Shown: positions 1-8,307 of the stretch, piece after piece
How positions within the stretch are numbered: position 1 is the stretch's first letter
How the letters are laid out: the number at the start of each line of letters is the position of its first letter
Assembly (NCBI GenBank): GCA_963635575.1
Contig: CAVHFU010000002.1
Coordinates: forward strand, 1 to 64,000
From: RGIG9151 sp963635575
GTDB lineage: Bacteria > Bacillota > Clostridia > TANB77 > RGIG9151
Length of the DNA stretch: 64,000 nucleotides
Reading direction: 5' to 3'
Program-made: the position numbers and the translations under genes
Notes under the pieces: model-generated
Databases searched by the model: none
The model's input: only the letters and a program-made list of their open reading frames with translations
What the model was told of the DNA's origin: nothing

Positions 1-2
1 GA

Positions 3-194
3 GATATGGCGGTTACTGATTTGAACGAAAAGGCTTCAAAAGTGAAACTTACTTTAGAAAAGTGCGGTAATGAAGTTATAGATTTGTCAGAGAACAATTT
101 CTACATAATAAATAATCTATATAAAGAATTAAATAGGAATATTTCAGAAATTCAAAGTATAGGGGAGGATAAATATGAATGTCAAAAACACTAA
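3..194 (+). CDS. C-terminal part of an unrecognised helical protein
   Basis: The reading frame is open from the left edge of the window, so this is probably the end of a longer gene, although an ATG at position 6 could also serve as start; no ribosome binding site can be judged at the edge. The visible 62 residues are polar and predicted helical, rich in Lys, Glu and Asn, with no recognisable domain. The stop codon lies inside the first codons of the next gene (16-bp overlap), which suggests co-transcription and translational coupling with the VirB4-like ATPase. It may therefore be a component of the same machinery, but nothing in the residues proves this. Confidence 0.45.
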   Translation, partial: DMAVTDLNEKASKVKLTLEKCGNEVIDLSENNFYIINNLYKELNRNISEIQSIGEDKYECQKH

Positions 195-2002
195 AGATAT
201 ATGATAATGTGAATCCACGGTATATGAAATCAGGGAAATTCGATTGGTTAGACAGTATATTGCCGGATACTATAAATTTTAGTAATCCCAGATACTTTGA
301 GATGGATACATTTTTTTATTCAGGACTTATTATTGTGAATTATCCAAAAGAACAGAGGGTAAATTGGATTTCTCCGCTTATATCACTTGATTTTAATGTG
401 GATATAAGTATTTTTTATGAGAAATTGGATTCTAGCAAAGTAATTAGAGAAATTACATATCACATAGGAGATATGAACGGAGCACTAAAAACCGTTAGTC
501 AAAATCAACAAGATATTGATATAATTCGGAGTTCCTATGAAGATGCAAAATATATAAGAAATCAAATGCAAGTAAATAAAGAAGAACTTTATCACCTTTG
601 TATATACTGTCTAGTATATGAAAAAGATATGGAAAAATTAAAAGTAAATATAGAAAGGCTAGAGGCTATATGTGCTTCTATGGGATTGCAAACAAGGAAA
701 GCAATCTTTAGGCAAGAGCAGATTTTTAATTCAATGTTACCGGTGTGTGATAATAACAAAGATATTAAGGAATCAGCAACAAGAAATGTTTTAACTGAGG
801 CACTTACCAGTACATATCCTTTTGTTTCAACAGAACTATATGATGCAGAAGGAATTTTGATAGGTGAGAATTCACAAAGTAAGTCGTTAATAATAATAGA
901 CAGATTTGATAGTGAAAAATATAAAAATGCCAATATGTGTGTACTTGGAACTAGCGGAGCAGGTAAATCATTTTTTGTGAAATTGATGATTTTAAGAAAT
1001 AGATATATGGGTATAAAACAGTTTGTTGTTGACCCGGACGGAGAATACTCTAAAGTATGTAATGCTATTGGAGGGCTATATATAAATGTTAATTCAATGT
1101 CAGAGCTTTCAATAAATATTATGGATATAAGAGAAAGTATTTCACTTGAAAACGAGAGTTATTTAAGTAATAAATTAAAAAAGTTAGGGACATTTTTTAG
1201 CTTGTTATTTGGTGAAATTACTAATGAAGAAACAGTATTTTTAGAGGAGAAAATCATTAAATGCTATTCAAAATTCGGAATAACATTTGATGATTCAACA
1301 CTTTTCGAAGAATGTGAAAAAATAAGTGTTAAGAAAAGGTTTAAGAGTTCAGATAAAATGCCAATTTTACAAGATTTATACTATGAATTGGATAATGATG
1401 AAAAAACAAAAAGACTGGCTATTTTGTTAAAGCCATGTGTTTTTGGAAGTTTATCTTTTTTAAATAGGCGCACGAATGTAAATTTTGATAATAAATTAAT
1501 TGTCGCAGATATCCACCAACTGGAAGAAAAGTATATTCCTATTTGTATGTATGTGATTATAGATGTTTTTTGGGACAAGATTTGCGAAAACAGGGCAGAG
1601 AAAAAGGTTATATATATGGATGAAATTTGGCGACTTATCGGTAGCACAGGTAATCTATATACGGCTGAGTTTGTGTATAAAATTTTTAAGACTATAAGAA
1701 AATTTGGTGGAGGAGCTACGGCAATAACACAAGATGTGGCAGACTTTTTTGATTTTGAAGATGGCAAATATGGGAGAGCCATTATAAATAATTCTGCATT
1801 AAAGTTTATACTACAAGTCGAAGAAGAAGATAGTAAAGTCTTAAAAGAGGTAGTAAATTTATCTTTTGAAGAAGAGAATAAGATTAAAACATTTCAAAGA
1901 GGCAATGGTTTACTAATCGCCGGGAAAAATCATATTGTTGTTAAAGTAGAGGCGAATAATGAAGAATATAAGTTAATTACGACGGATAGAAAAGATATGT
2001 AA
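179..2002 (+). CDS. VirB4/TraE-like secretion or conjugation ATPase
   Basis: Protein of 607 residues. The C-terminal half is a HerA/FtsK-type ATPase: Walker A GTSGAGKS at about residues 257-264, then the VDPDGEY segment, a Walker B ending in MDE at about residues 480-482, and an AITQD sensor-like stretch. This order is typical of VirB4/CagE/TraE ATPases that energise type IV secretion. The N-terminal ~230 residues fit the VirB4 N-domain. The ATG at 179 is chosen because the in-frame-looking ATG at 175 opens only a few codons and a GGGGAGGA site sits about 9 bases upstream. No VirD4, VirB6 or relaxase gene is visible in the window. The next gene is an unusual AAA protein, so this could belong to a non-conjugative surface system. 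Family assignment is firm, role is not. Confidence 0.8.
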   Translation: MSKTLKIYDNVNPRYMKSGKFDWLDSILPDTINFSNPRYFEMDTFFYSGLIIVNYPKEQRVNWISPLISLDFNVDISIFYEKLDSSKVIREITYHIGDMNGALKTVSQNQQDIDIIRSSYEDAKYIRNQMQVNKEELYHLCIYCLVYEKDMEKLKVNIERLEAICASMGLQTRKAIFRQEQIFNSMLPVCDNNKDIKESATRNVLTEALTSTYPFVSTELYDAEGILIGENSQSKSLIIIDRFDSEKYKNANMCVLGTSGAGKSFFVKLMILRNRYMGIKQFVVDPDGEYSKVCNAIGGLYINVNSMSELSINIMDIRESISLENESYLSNKLKKLGTFFSLLFGEITNEETVFLEEKIIKCYSKFGITFDDSTLFEECEKISVKKRFKSSDKMPILQDLYYELDNDEKTKRLAILLKPCVFGSLSFLNRRTNVNFDNKLIVADIHQLEEKYIPICMYVIIDVFWDKICENRAEKKVIYMDEIWRLIGSTGNLYTAEFVYKIFKTIRKFGGGATAITQDVADFFDFEDGKYGRAIINNSALKFILQVEEEDSKVLKEVVNLSFEEENKIKTFQRGNGLLIAGKNHIVVKVEANNEEYKLITTDRKDM

Positions 2003-2038
2003 TAGTTAAGATTTTAATATAATATGCCGACTAAATTA

Positions 2039-2057
2039 GATGAGAAATCGTCTTTTT
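2039..2057 (+). terminator. weak hairpin-plus-T-run between the VirB4-like and AAA genes
   Basis: A 5-bp stem (GATGA/TCGTC, loop GAAA) is followed by five T residues and then immediately by the AGGAGG site of the next gene. The stem is short, so it may attenuate rather than end transcription. Confidence 0.3.
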
Positions 2058-2070
2058 AGGAGGCTAAAAA

Positions 2071-5000
2071 ATGCCAAAATCAGTAACTTGTCCATACTGT
2101 GGAAGAAGTATGGAGTTTGAGAAGAATTGTGGAACTTTGCTTTGCCCTTTTTGTCAAAGCGAATTTAGAATGAGGAATAATAAAGTTTATAGATCAGAAG
2201 AAATTGCACCGGAAATGTTATGCTATATTGTTACTGTTTTCGGGAATATAGCTCAATATGATTTAGAAAATAATGAAAAGTATGATAAATTTGTAAATGA
2301 TTTTATTAAATCCGAGAAATTAACGAAAGCTCAGTATAAGGATATCTTAAATTTATATAATCAAGAGAAAAAAGGATTTTTAGGTATTCATAAAAATACA
2401 TATAAAGAATGTATAACTTCATTAAAAAAACTTTTGGATATGATATATGCGGATAAGCTTATGACCGAGCAAGAAAAAACGGAGGATAATTTATTCTGTC
2501 TGTTTTATTCTGTTGCATCGATTTTGGGGCAAGTAAATGAAGAACAACAAAAGATTTTAGATTTTTATAAGGATACTTTTGAATATACTAAAGAAAGGCT
2601 AGATAGCTTATTTAAGCCACAAGCTACTAAAGAAGAAACTAAAAAAATAGATATAGATGATACTTTTAATAGAATAATGGGTAAAGTTATAAATAATTTT
2701 TTAGGTCAAACAGAATTCTTGACTAGTTTATTAGTAGCATTTAAAAGGCCATTTGTTATTCAAAGTGAGCCTAAATTTTTAAAGAATACAATTTGTATAT
2801 TTACTAGTGAAAGTATATTTGTAAGCTCTATGATATCCGATATTACAAATTTAATGTTTGAAGAAACATTAATACAAGGAAAAGAAGAGTTTTTTGATCT
2901 TAGTTTATATAACGAAGATAATAATTTTGGACAATTTGTAGCTGATTTATATACAAAGCTTAATAGTTCTACTGAGGTTATTGTGTTTAAGAATTTTAAG
3001 GCAGGAAGTAGTAGTGTACGAAAGGTTATATCTGAGCTTATAAAAAAGGGTAGTTTTGTAGTACCGACTAATAATGAGAATATTGTAATTAATTCAAATA
3101 ATAAATACTTTGTTTTAATATCTTCCGGTAGTGTAGAGGACTTTATTCCGTTTATTGGAGAAGATACTTTTGAAAAAATAATAGATGTTCTTAAAATTGA
3201 GGAGCTAAGTGAAGAGGATATTGCAAAGATGATTCAAAGCTTAGTGAATACTATGGTATTAAAAGCTAGAGCGGAATTATCTATACCTCTTACATATGAT
3301 ACTTCAATTTTAGAATTTTTAAAAAATGTTTATACAAAGAGAACAGGGCTTAATGGTCTTAATTTATGGATGGATAGAAATATCTATAAGCCTCTTACAG
3401 AGTTTAAGTTAAAAAGAACGGCACCAATAGAGGATGAGGTTGTTTTAGGTGTTGTTGAGAATGAACTTGTTATTTTAGTTGAGAACAATTTAATTGCACT
3501 TCAAAAATTTAATCATAGAGAAAAAAATAGAAATGTCGAAGAAGTAAAGCAAAAATTAAATAAGATTATAGGTCTTGATTCGGTAAAAGAATATGTATTG
3601 AAACTTGAAGATACTATGACTACAAGAAAACTTAGAGAAGAGGCCGGACTAAAGACAGCATCAATTTCTATGAATATGATTTTTTCCGGTAATCCTGGTA
3701 CGGGTAAAACTACAATAGCGAGATTAGTTTCTGAATTTTTGGCAGCTTTGGGGATTTTATCTAAAGGGCAATTTGTTGAAGTTAGTAGAGGAGATTTAGT
3801 CGGAGAACATGTTGGAGAAACGGCTAAAAAGACGACTGAGAAAGTAAATTCTGCATTAGGTGGAGTGCTTTTTATAGATGAAGCATATGCGTTAAATAGA
3901 GATAAGAATGATACTTTTGGACTTGAAGCTATTGATACTTTGGTTAAAATGATGGAAGATAATAAAGATAATTTAGTAGTTATTTTAGCCGGATATACCA
4001 ATGAAATGCATGATTTTTTAAAAAGCAATCCGGGATTAAAATCCAGATTTCCTAATTTTATTGAATTCCCTGATTATACACCTGAAGAAATGTATAGGAT
4101 TGCTAATGAGATTGCAGTTTCTAATCAATATGTAATTGATAATAGCTGTATAGAGCCTCTTATAACATATTTTGAGGGTAAAAATATAAAAGGAAGAAAT
4201 GATACCGGTAATGGAAGACTAGCTAGAAATATGGTGGAAAAAGCAATTCTTAATCAGTCTAAGAGAATAAGTGAAGAAAAAGAAACTGATTATGAATTAC
4301 TTAAATTATCTGATTTTGAACTTGAAGAGAAAGAGGAGTTTGATTTAGAGGCTGAATTAAATAAGGTAATAGGTCTTGAAAATGTAAAAGACTTTTTAAG
4401 AAAACAATACAATGTTTTAAAAGCTGGGCAAAAGCGAAAAGAAGCGGGAGTTTTAACCGATACATCTCAGGCTTTAAATATGATATATACCGGTAATCCG
4501 GGAACAGGTAAAACTACTGTTGCTAGAATAACAGCGAATATGCTAAAAGAAATGGGAGTATTAAAAGGTGGACAGTTAATTGAGGCAGATAGGTCAAAGT
4601 TGGTAGCAGAATATGTCGGACAAACAGCAATAAAAACAACAGAAGTATTTAAAGATGCACTAGGTGGAGTACTTTTTATAGATGAGGCATATGCACTTTC
4701 AACAGCGGGAGATAACTTTGGTAAAGAAGCGATAGACACTTTAGTAAAATTAGTAGAAGATTATAAAGGTGAAATAGTTGTAATTTTAGCAGGATACAAA
4801 AAGAAAATGAAAGAGTTTTTAACTGCGAATTCAGGACTTGAGTCGAGATTTCCTATTTTAATAGATTTTCCAGATTATTCAGCTGAGGAATTGTTTGATA
4901 TATTTAAATTAATGGTGGCATCTAAAGGATTTGTAATGGATAATGAGACAGAAATTGCTGCATTTGAAAAAGTAAAAAGTATGCATAAAAATGCAACAGC

Positions 5001-5952
5001 ATCATCAGGTAACGGAAGAATGATACGTAATTTTGTTGATGAGATTTTAAGAAATCAAAGCGATAGAATTGTGAAAGATGATGTGCCAACAGAAGAAATA
5101 AATAAGATAATTATTTCTGATATGGGAATTAGCAAGGAAGATGAACCAAAAGAGTTTAATTATGAAGAAGAATTTGACAAAATTGTTGGGTTAGAAAGGG
5201 TAAAAGATTATATTCGTGCCTTGGCTTCAAGAATAAAGATAATGCAGGAAAGAAAAAAAGCGGGACTTATGACGAATAATACTCAGACTCTTCACATAGT
5301 GTTTACAGGTAACCCAGGGACCGGTAAAACTATGATGGCAAGAACTGTTGCAAGTTTATTGTATGGCCTTGGAATAATTTCTGAGAATAAAGTGATTGAA
5401 ACAGATAGAGCCGGCATGGTTGCAGGGTATGTTGGACAAACGGCAATTAAAACTACAGAGAAAGTTAAAGAGGCTTTTGGTGGTGTGTTATTTATTGATG
5501 AGGCATATACATTATCGCAAGGTGGAGCAAATGATTTCGGCAAAGAGGCAATAGACACTTTGTTAAAATTGATGGATGATAATAGAGATAAGTTGGTTGT
5601 AATTCTTGCTGGGTATACTGAGGAGATGATGGGATTTTTGAATGTAAATCCAGGACTTAGCTCAAGATTTCCTAATGTTATTGAATTTGAGGATTATAAT
5701 TTGGATGAGCTTGTTGAAATTGGAATTAAGATGTTTGAGGGTAATGGATATAAAATTTCGGATGGTGCAATAGATAAATTAATCGAGGTACTTGATAATG
5801 CACGTGGAAATTATAAATTCGGAAATGGCAGATATGTAAGAAATGTATTTGAGAGGGCAATTAATAACCAAGCTGTTAGGATTGCCAATAATAATATATT
5901 TACAAAGGAGATATTAGTTAATATAGAAGCTGAAGACATAGAACAGGTATAA
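2071..5952 (+). CDS. zinc-ribbon protein with three tandem CbxX/CfxQ-type AAA+ ATPase modules
   Basis: Protein of 1293 residues. The N-terminus carries a zinc ribbon (CPYC and CPFC pairs within residues 7-28). Residues ~30-500 are an unrecognised, largely helical region. Three homologous AAA+ modules follow, with Walker A GNPGTGKT at about residues 540, 808 and 1080, each followed by a GVLFIDEAY Walker B and a SRFP segment. This is the CbxX/CfxQ family, which includes the rubisco activase CbbX, SpoVK and the EccA ATPase of type VII secretion. All three P-loops look intact. The start follows a clear TAGGAGG site. Position directly after a VirB4-like ATPase suggests a shared machine. Triple modules fused to a zinc ribbon are unusual; the substrate cannot be inferred. 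Confidence 0.8.
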   Translation: MPKSVTCPYCGRSMEFEKNCGTLLCPFCQSEFRMRNNKVYRSEEIAPEMLCYIVTVFGNIAQYDLENNEKYDKFVNDFIKSEKLTKAQYKDILNLYNQEKKGFLGIHKNTYKECITSLKKLLDMIYADKLMTEQEKTEDNLFCLFYSVASILGQVNEEQQKILDFYKDTFEYTKERLDSLFKPQATKEETKKIDIDDTFNRIMGKVINNFLGQTEFLTSLLVAFKRPFVIQSEPKFLKNTICIFTSESIFVSSMISDITNLMFEETLIQGKEEFFDLSLYNEDNNFGQFVADLYTKLNSSTEVIVFKNFKAGSSSVRKVISELIKKGSFVVPTNNENIVINSNNKYFVLISSGSVEDFIPFIGEDTFEKIIDVLKIEELSEEDIAKMIQSLVNTMVLKARAELSIPLTYDTSILEFLKNVYTKRTGLNGLNLWMDRNIYKPLTEFKLKRTAPIEDEVVLGVVENELVILVENNLIALQKFNHREKNRNVEEVKQKLNKIIGLDSVKEYVLKLEDTMTTRKLREEAGLKTASISMNMIFSGNPGTGKTTIARLVSEFLAALGILSKGQFVEVSRGDLVGEHVGETAKKTTEKVNSALGGVLFIDEAYALNRDKNDTFGLEAIDTLVKMMEDNKDNLVVILAGYTNEMHDFLKSNPGLKSRFPNFIEFPDYTPEEMYRIANEIAVSNQYVIDNSCIEPLITYFEGKNIKGRNDTGNGRLARNMVEKAILNQSKRISEEKETDYELLKLSDFELEEKEEFDLEAELNKVIGLENVKDFLRKQYNVLKAGQKRKEAGVLTDTSQALNMIYTGNPGTGKTTVARITANMLKEMGVLKGGQLIEADRSKLVAEYVGQTAIKTTEVFKDALGGVLFIDEAYALSTAGDNFGKEAIDTLVKLVEDYKGEIVVILAGYKKKMKEFLTANSGLESRFPILIDFPDYSAEELFDIFKLMVASKGFVMDNETEIAAFEKVKSMHKNATASSGNGRMIRNFVDEILRNQSDRIVKDDVPTEEINKIIISDMGISKEDEPKEFNYEEEFDKIVGLERVKDYIRALASRIKIMQERKKAGLMTNNTQTLHIVFTGNPGTGKTMMARTVASLLYGLGIISENKVIETDRAGMVAGYVGQTAIKTTEKVKEAFGGVLFIDEAYTLSQGGANDFGKEAIDTLLKLMDDNRDKLVVILAGYTEEMMGFLNVNPGLSSRFPNVIEFEDYNLDELVEIGIKMFEGNGYKISDGAIDKLIEVLDNARGNYKFGNGRYVRNVFERAINNQAVRIANNNIFTKEILVNIEAEDIEQV

Positions 5953-5965
5953 TCAATAATTTCCA

Positions 5966-5994
5966 TTGACGTGAAAATTTGAAAATAGTAAGAT
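5966..5994 (+). promoter_or_regulatory. sigma-A-type promoter for the SLH-domain gene
   Basis: TTGACG, 17-bp spacer, TAAGAT, ending 20 bp upstream of the gene start. Sequence match only. Confidence 0.55.
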
Positions 5995-6014
5995 GAATTT
6001 AAGGATGTGGTCTG

Positions 6015-6557
6015 ATGAAAAAAATTATTTGCAGTATTTTAATTTGTATAATGTTATTTTCTTGCTCTTTTGCAGGAATTATAGATGATTCAGCTGATGT
6101 TTTGGTTAAAATGGGATTTATAAAAGGGTATCCTGATGGAACATTACAACTTGAAAATAATATAACTAGAGCTGAGTTTTGTTCTATAATAGTAAGAATG
6201 GTAGGAAAGAACCAAGCCCCTGAAAGAAATAGGTTTTCTGATATAAAAGAAGACCATTGGGCATATGGAGTTATAAATAGAGCTGCTGAATTAGGTTATT
6301 TAAAAGGATATGAGGATGGTACTTTTAGACCTTCCAATAATATTACTTATGCTGAATGTTGCTCAATACTCGTAAATTTACTTGGATATAGTGATGAAGT
6401 AGAGGGAGTATGGCCTACTAATTTTATGAATAAAGCAGAGGAATTGAAGCTAAATGTTAATTTAGAAAATACTGAATCTTCTTATCTTATGACTAGGGGA
6501 GAAGTGAGTGTTATGCTCGTAAATAGTATGAATGTTAAATTAAAAGGTGAAATATAA
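6015..6557 (+). CDS. secreted protein with S-layer homology (SLH) domains
   Basis: Protein of 180 residues with an N-terminal signal peptide (Lys-rich start, a hydrophobic core over residues ~4-20, then a small-residue end). Two SLH repeats follow, shown by the repeated GY(P/E)DG(T) with N-I-T-(R/Y)-AE pattern and the FSDI..DHWA segment; a third degenerate copy may end the protein. SLH domains usually anchor proteins to secondary cell-wall polymer. It is unusually small for an SLH protein because there is no large effector domain. Its stop overlaps the start of the next gene (TAATG). It has its own promoter but follows the AAA gene closely, so it could anchor a surface part of that system. 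Confidence 0.8.
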   Translation: MKKIICSILICIMLFSCSFAGIIDDSADVLVKMGFIKGYPDGTLQLENNITRAEFCSIIVRMVGKNQAPERNRFSDIKEDHWAYGVINRAAELGYLKGYEDGTFRPSNNITYAECCSILVNLLGYSDEVEGVWPTNFMNKAEELKLNVNLENTESSYLMTRGEVSVMLVNSMNVKLKGEI

Positions 6558-6988
6558 TGAATAAATCTGAGTTTGATGAAATACAAGCGAATTTAATAAA
6601 AAAGTCTTTGGAACAAAATGAAAGAGAAGTTATTGTGCCTCCTGAAAGAAGAAAAGGCGATGATGGAGTATTAAAGTTTATAAATTTAATGAGCTTTTGG
6701 CTATGGGGAGCTTTGTTTATTGTTCTTGCAATAATAACTAAAGCCGGGCGAAGTGTTGCATATATCAAAGAAAACCAACTACTTTGGCTTCCACTACGAT
6801 TTTGGAGAGCCAACTTATTAAAAATATCTTTAGTAGTTACAATTGTTTGCATGTGCGTATGTACAATGAGTATAATTTTGAATTTTGCAAGGCATAGAAG
6901 AAAAACTGATAGAATAAAAAGAAATTTAATTGTATGTGAAGTTATTTCATTTATTTTGGGAATTTTTCTTATTTTGAAACTTTATTAA
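6557..6988 (+). CDS. small membrane protein, function unknown
   Basis: Protein of 143 residues with three predicted membrane segments: about residues 45-65 (starting after MSFW), 92-112 (ISLVVTIVCM region) and near the C-terminus (VISFILGIFLILKLY). The N-terminal 40 residues are charged and would be cytoplasmic. The start codon overlaps the stop of the SLH gene, implying translational coupling. I do not recognise the family. It is the last gene before a strong convergent terminator, so it closes this operon. Confidence 0.6.
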   Translation: MNKSEFDEIQANLIKKSLEQNEREVIVPPERRKGDDGVLKFINLMSFWLWGALFIVLAIITKAGRSVAYIKENQLLWLPLRFWRANLLKISLVVTIVCMCVCTMSIILNFARHRRKTDRIKRNLIVCEVISFILGIFLILKLY

Positions 6989-7002
6989 GAAAATATAGAG
7001 CT

Positions 7003-7044
7003 AAATTAAAAGAAGGGACGTTTGTAAGTCCCTTCTTTTAATTT
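7003..7044. terminator. bidirectional terminator
   Basis: Perfect 17-bp stem (7003-7019 with 7028-7044) around an 8-nt loop, A/T-rich on both flanks, between two converging operons. Its right arm overlaps the last codons and stop of the minus-strand coat gene. Confidence 0.85.
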
Positions 7045-7280
7045 AAAAACTTTTGTTTTGTACTGTCTATTTTGTTTTGGGCTACTGTTTCAGTTTTGTA
7101 CCAACCTTTTTCACTCATAAGGTTATAAATTTTGTTTTGAATATCAAGAGTTTCATTTAAGGCATCTTTAAATGCGGAATGTACTTCGGCTGTAGAAGAT
7201 TCAACTGCTCCATGCATATATAGGTCTGAAACTCCTTTGATTACTAATAATTGCTCTTCAATTAGATTTCTGTCTTCCAT
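7038..7280 (-). CDS. CotF-like spore coat protein
   Basis: Protein of 80 residues, mostly helical, with the pattern of the coat F family (helical bundle of about 60-90 residues, DRNLIEEQL at the start and MSEKGWY near the end). CotF-family proteins are small proteins of the spore coat made in the mother cell. The ATG is preceded by a GGAGG-type site. It is the second of two adjacent small genes with the same general make-up, only 10 bp apart, so they are probably co-transcribed in sporulation. The exact coat layer cannot be inferred. Confidence 0.7.
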   Translation of the reverse strand: MEDRNLIEEQLLVIKGVSDLYMHGAVESSTAEVHSAFKDALNETLDIQNKIYNLMSEKGWYKTETVAQNKIDSTKQKFLN

Positions 7281-7290
7281 AGTAAACCTC

Positions 7291-7464
7291 CTATAATAAG
7301 TTTAAGAATTTGTTATACAACTCGTTATGCTTTGTTTGTAGTTGTTCCATGTAATTTGAAAGTGCCGGGTCTTGAAGTTGGGCTGAAGCTTTTTGACTGC
7401 TTGTTTCCATAAATTTTTCATGACCTAATGCGTCTTCAACATATAAAAGTTCTTTATCTGTCAT
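7291..7464 (-). CDS. small CotF-related spore coat protein
   Basis: Protein of 57 residues beginning MTDKELLYVEDALGHEK. The ATG at 7464 is chosen because an AGAGGTG site sits just upstream, and the more upstream GTG falls inside that site. The segment with LGHEKF and a conserved SQ..S..LQDP..S.Y pattern resembles the short coat proteins that accompany CotF homologues in Clostridia. It forms a two-gene unit with the next gene. Upstream, GTATA and AATAATA about 17 bp apart weakly resemble a late sporulation promoter, but this is not conclusive. Confidence 0.6.
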   Translation of the reverse strand: MTDKELLYVEDALGHEKFMETSSQKASAQLQDPALSNYMEQLQTKHNELYNKFLNLL

Positions 7465-7512
7465 TATTATCACCTCTTGGGAATATTATTTCCAAAAAAA
7501 CTAAATATATAC

Positions 7513-7542
7513 AAAAAGGAGCTATAAAAAATTTTATAGCTC
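7513..7542 (-). terminator. intrinsic terminator after the MBL-fold hydrolase gene
   Basis: Near-perfect 10-11-bp stem (7519-7529 with 7532-7542). On the minus strand it is followed by CC and five T residues. Confidence 0.75.
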
Positions 7543-7549
7543 ACTAAAA

Positions 7550-8305
7550 TTATGGTTTTGCAACTTCTATTGAAATTCCGGATAAATCTACGTTATTTGT
7601 CAGTAGTCTACTTCTGACTGTTTCTAACGCTAATTCCGGCAAGTTATTTTCTTCACTCAAATGTGCAAGAATAAATTTTTTTGTCCCTTTTTTTATCAGA
7701 TATTCTACTGCTTCTGCAGATAAAGCATTTGATAAATGTCCGAAGTTACCTATTACTCTTTCTTTTAGAAAATAAGGGTAATTTCCGGAACGAAGCATTG
7801 CTACGTCGTGGTTTGCTTCAAGTAATATAGAGTCACTTGCTTCAAAGTTATATAAAAGTTCAGGGGTTAAATGCCCCATATCAGTGGCAACAGTAACCTT
7901 ATTTTTTCCACTAGTCATACTAAATCCGCATGGGTCTATTGCATCGTGTGGAATGGAAAAAGGGTGAATACATATATCGCCTATATTAAATGTTTCTCCG
8001 ACAGTAAATTCATGTTTTAGAACGTCCGGTATTTTTAATGAAACTAGAGTTCCCCATGTTTTTTCACTTGCAAATACAGGAATGTTATATCTTTTTGAAA
8101 ACACACGAATTCCTTTTATATGATCTGAATGTTCGTGTGTGATTAAAATAGCCTGAATTTCTTCAGGCTTTATATTATTTTTTTCTAGATTTTCTACAAG
8201 TCGTTTTGAACTAACACCTATATCAACCAAAATTTTGGTTGTATTGGAAAATACATAAGTGCAATTCCCTTTACTGCTACTAAAAAGGGAGTGTATATCA
8301 AGCAT
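7550..8305 (-). CDS. walJ: WalJ/YycJ-type MBL-fold metallo-hydrolase
   Basis: Protein of 251 residues with the metallo-beta-lactamase fold. The THEHSDH motif supplies H57, H59, D61 and H62 as metal ligands, and later metal ligands lie in the ATDMGH and LAHLSEENN segments. The N-terminal SLFSSSKGNCTYV matches the start of WalJ/YycJ nucleases, usually encoded near the WalKR cell-wall regulator and possessing 5'-3' exonuclease activity. Here no walKR is nearby: the gene lies two bases downstream of murA, so it is in the same operon. Length and motifs fit well. A role in DNA metabolism or cell-wall coordination is from family knowledge. Confidence 0.8.
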   Translation of the reverse strand: MLDIHSLFSSSKGNCTYVFSNTTKILVDIGVSSKRLVENLEKNNIKPEEIQAILITHEHSDHIKGIRVFSKRYNIPVFASEKTWGTLVSLKIPDVLKHEFTVGETFNIGDICIHPFSIPHDAIDPCGFSMTSGKNKVTVATDMGHLTPELLYNFEASDSILLEANHDVAMLRSGNYPYFLKERVIGNFGHLSNALSAEAVEYLIKKGTKKFILAHLSEENNLPELALETVRSRLLTNNVDLSGISIEVAKP

Positions 8306-8307
8306 AA

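Noticed and set aside
3513..5558. Three long minus-strand frames of similar sequence inside the AAA gene
   Set aside because: They are antisense shadows of the three homologous AAA modules, which explains their similarity to each other.
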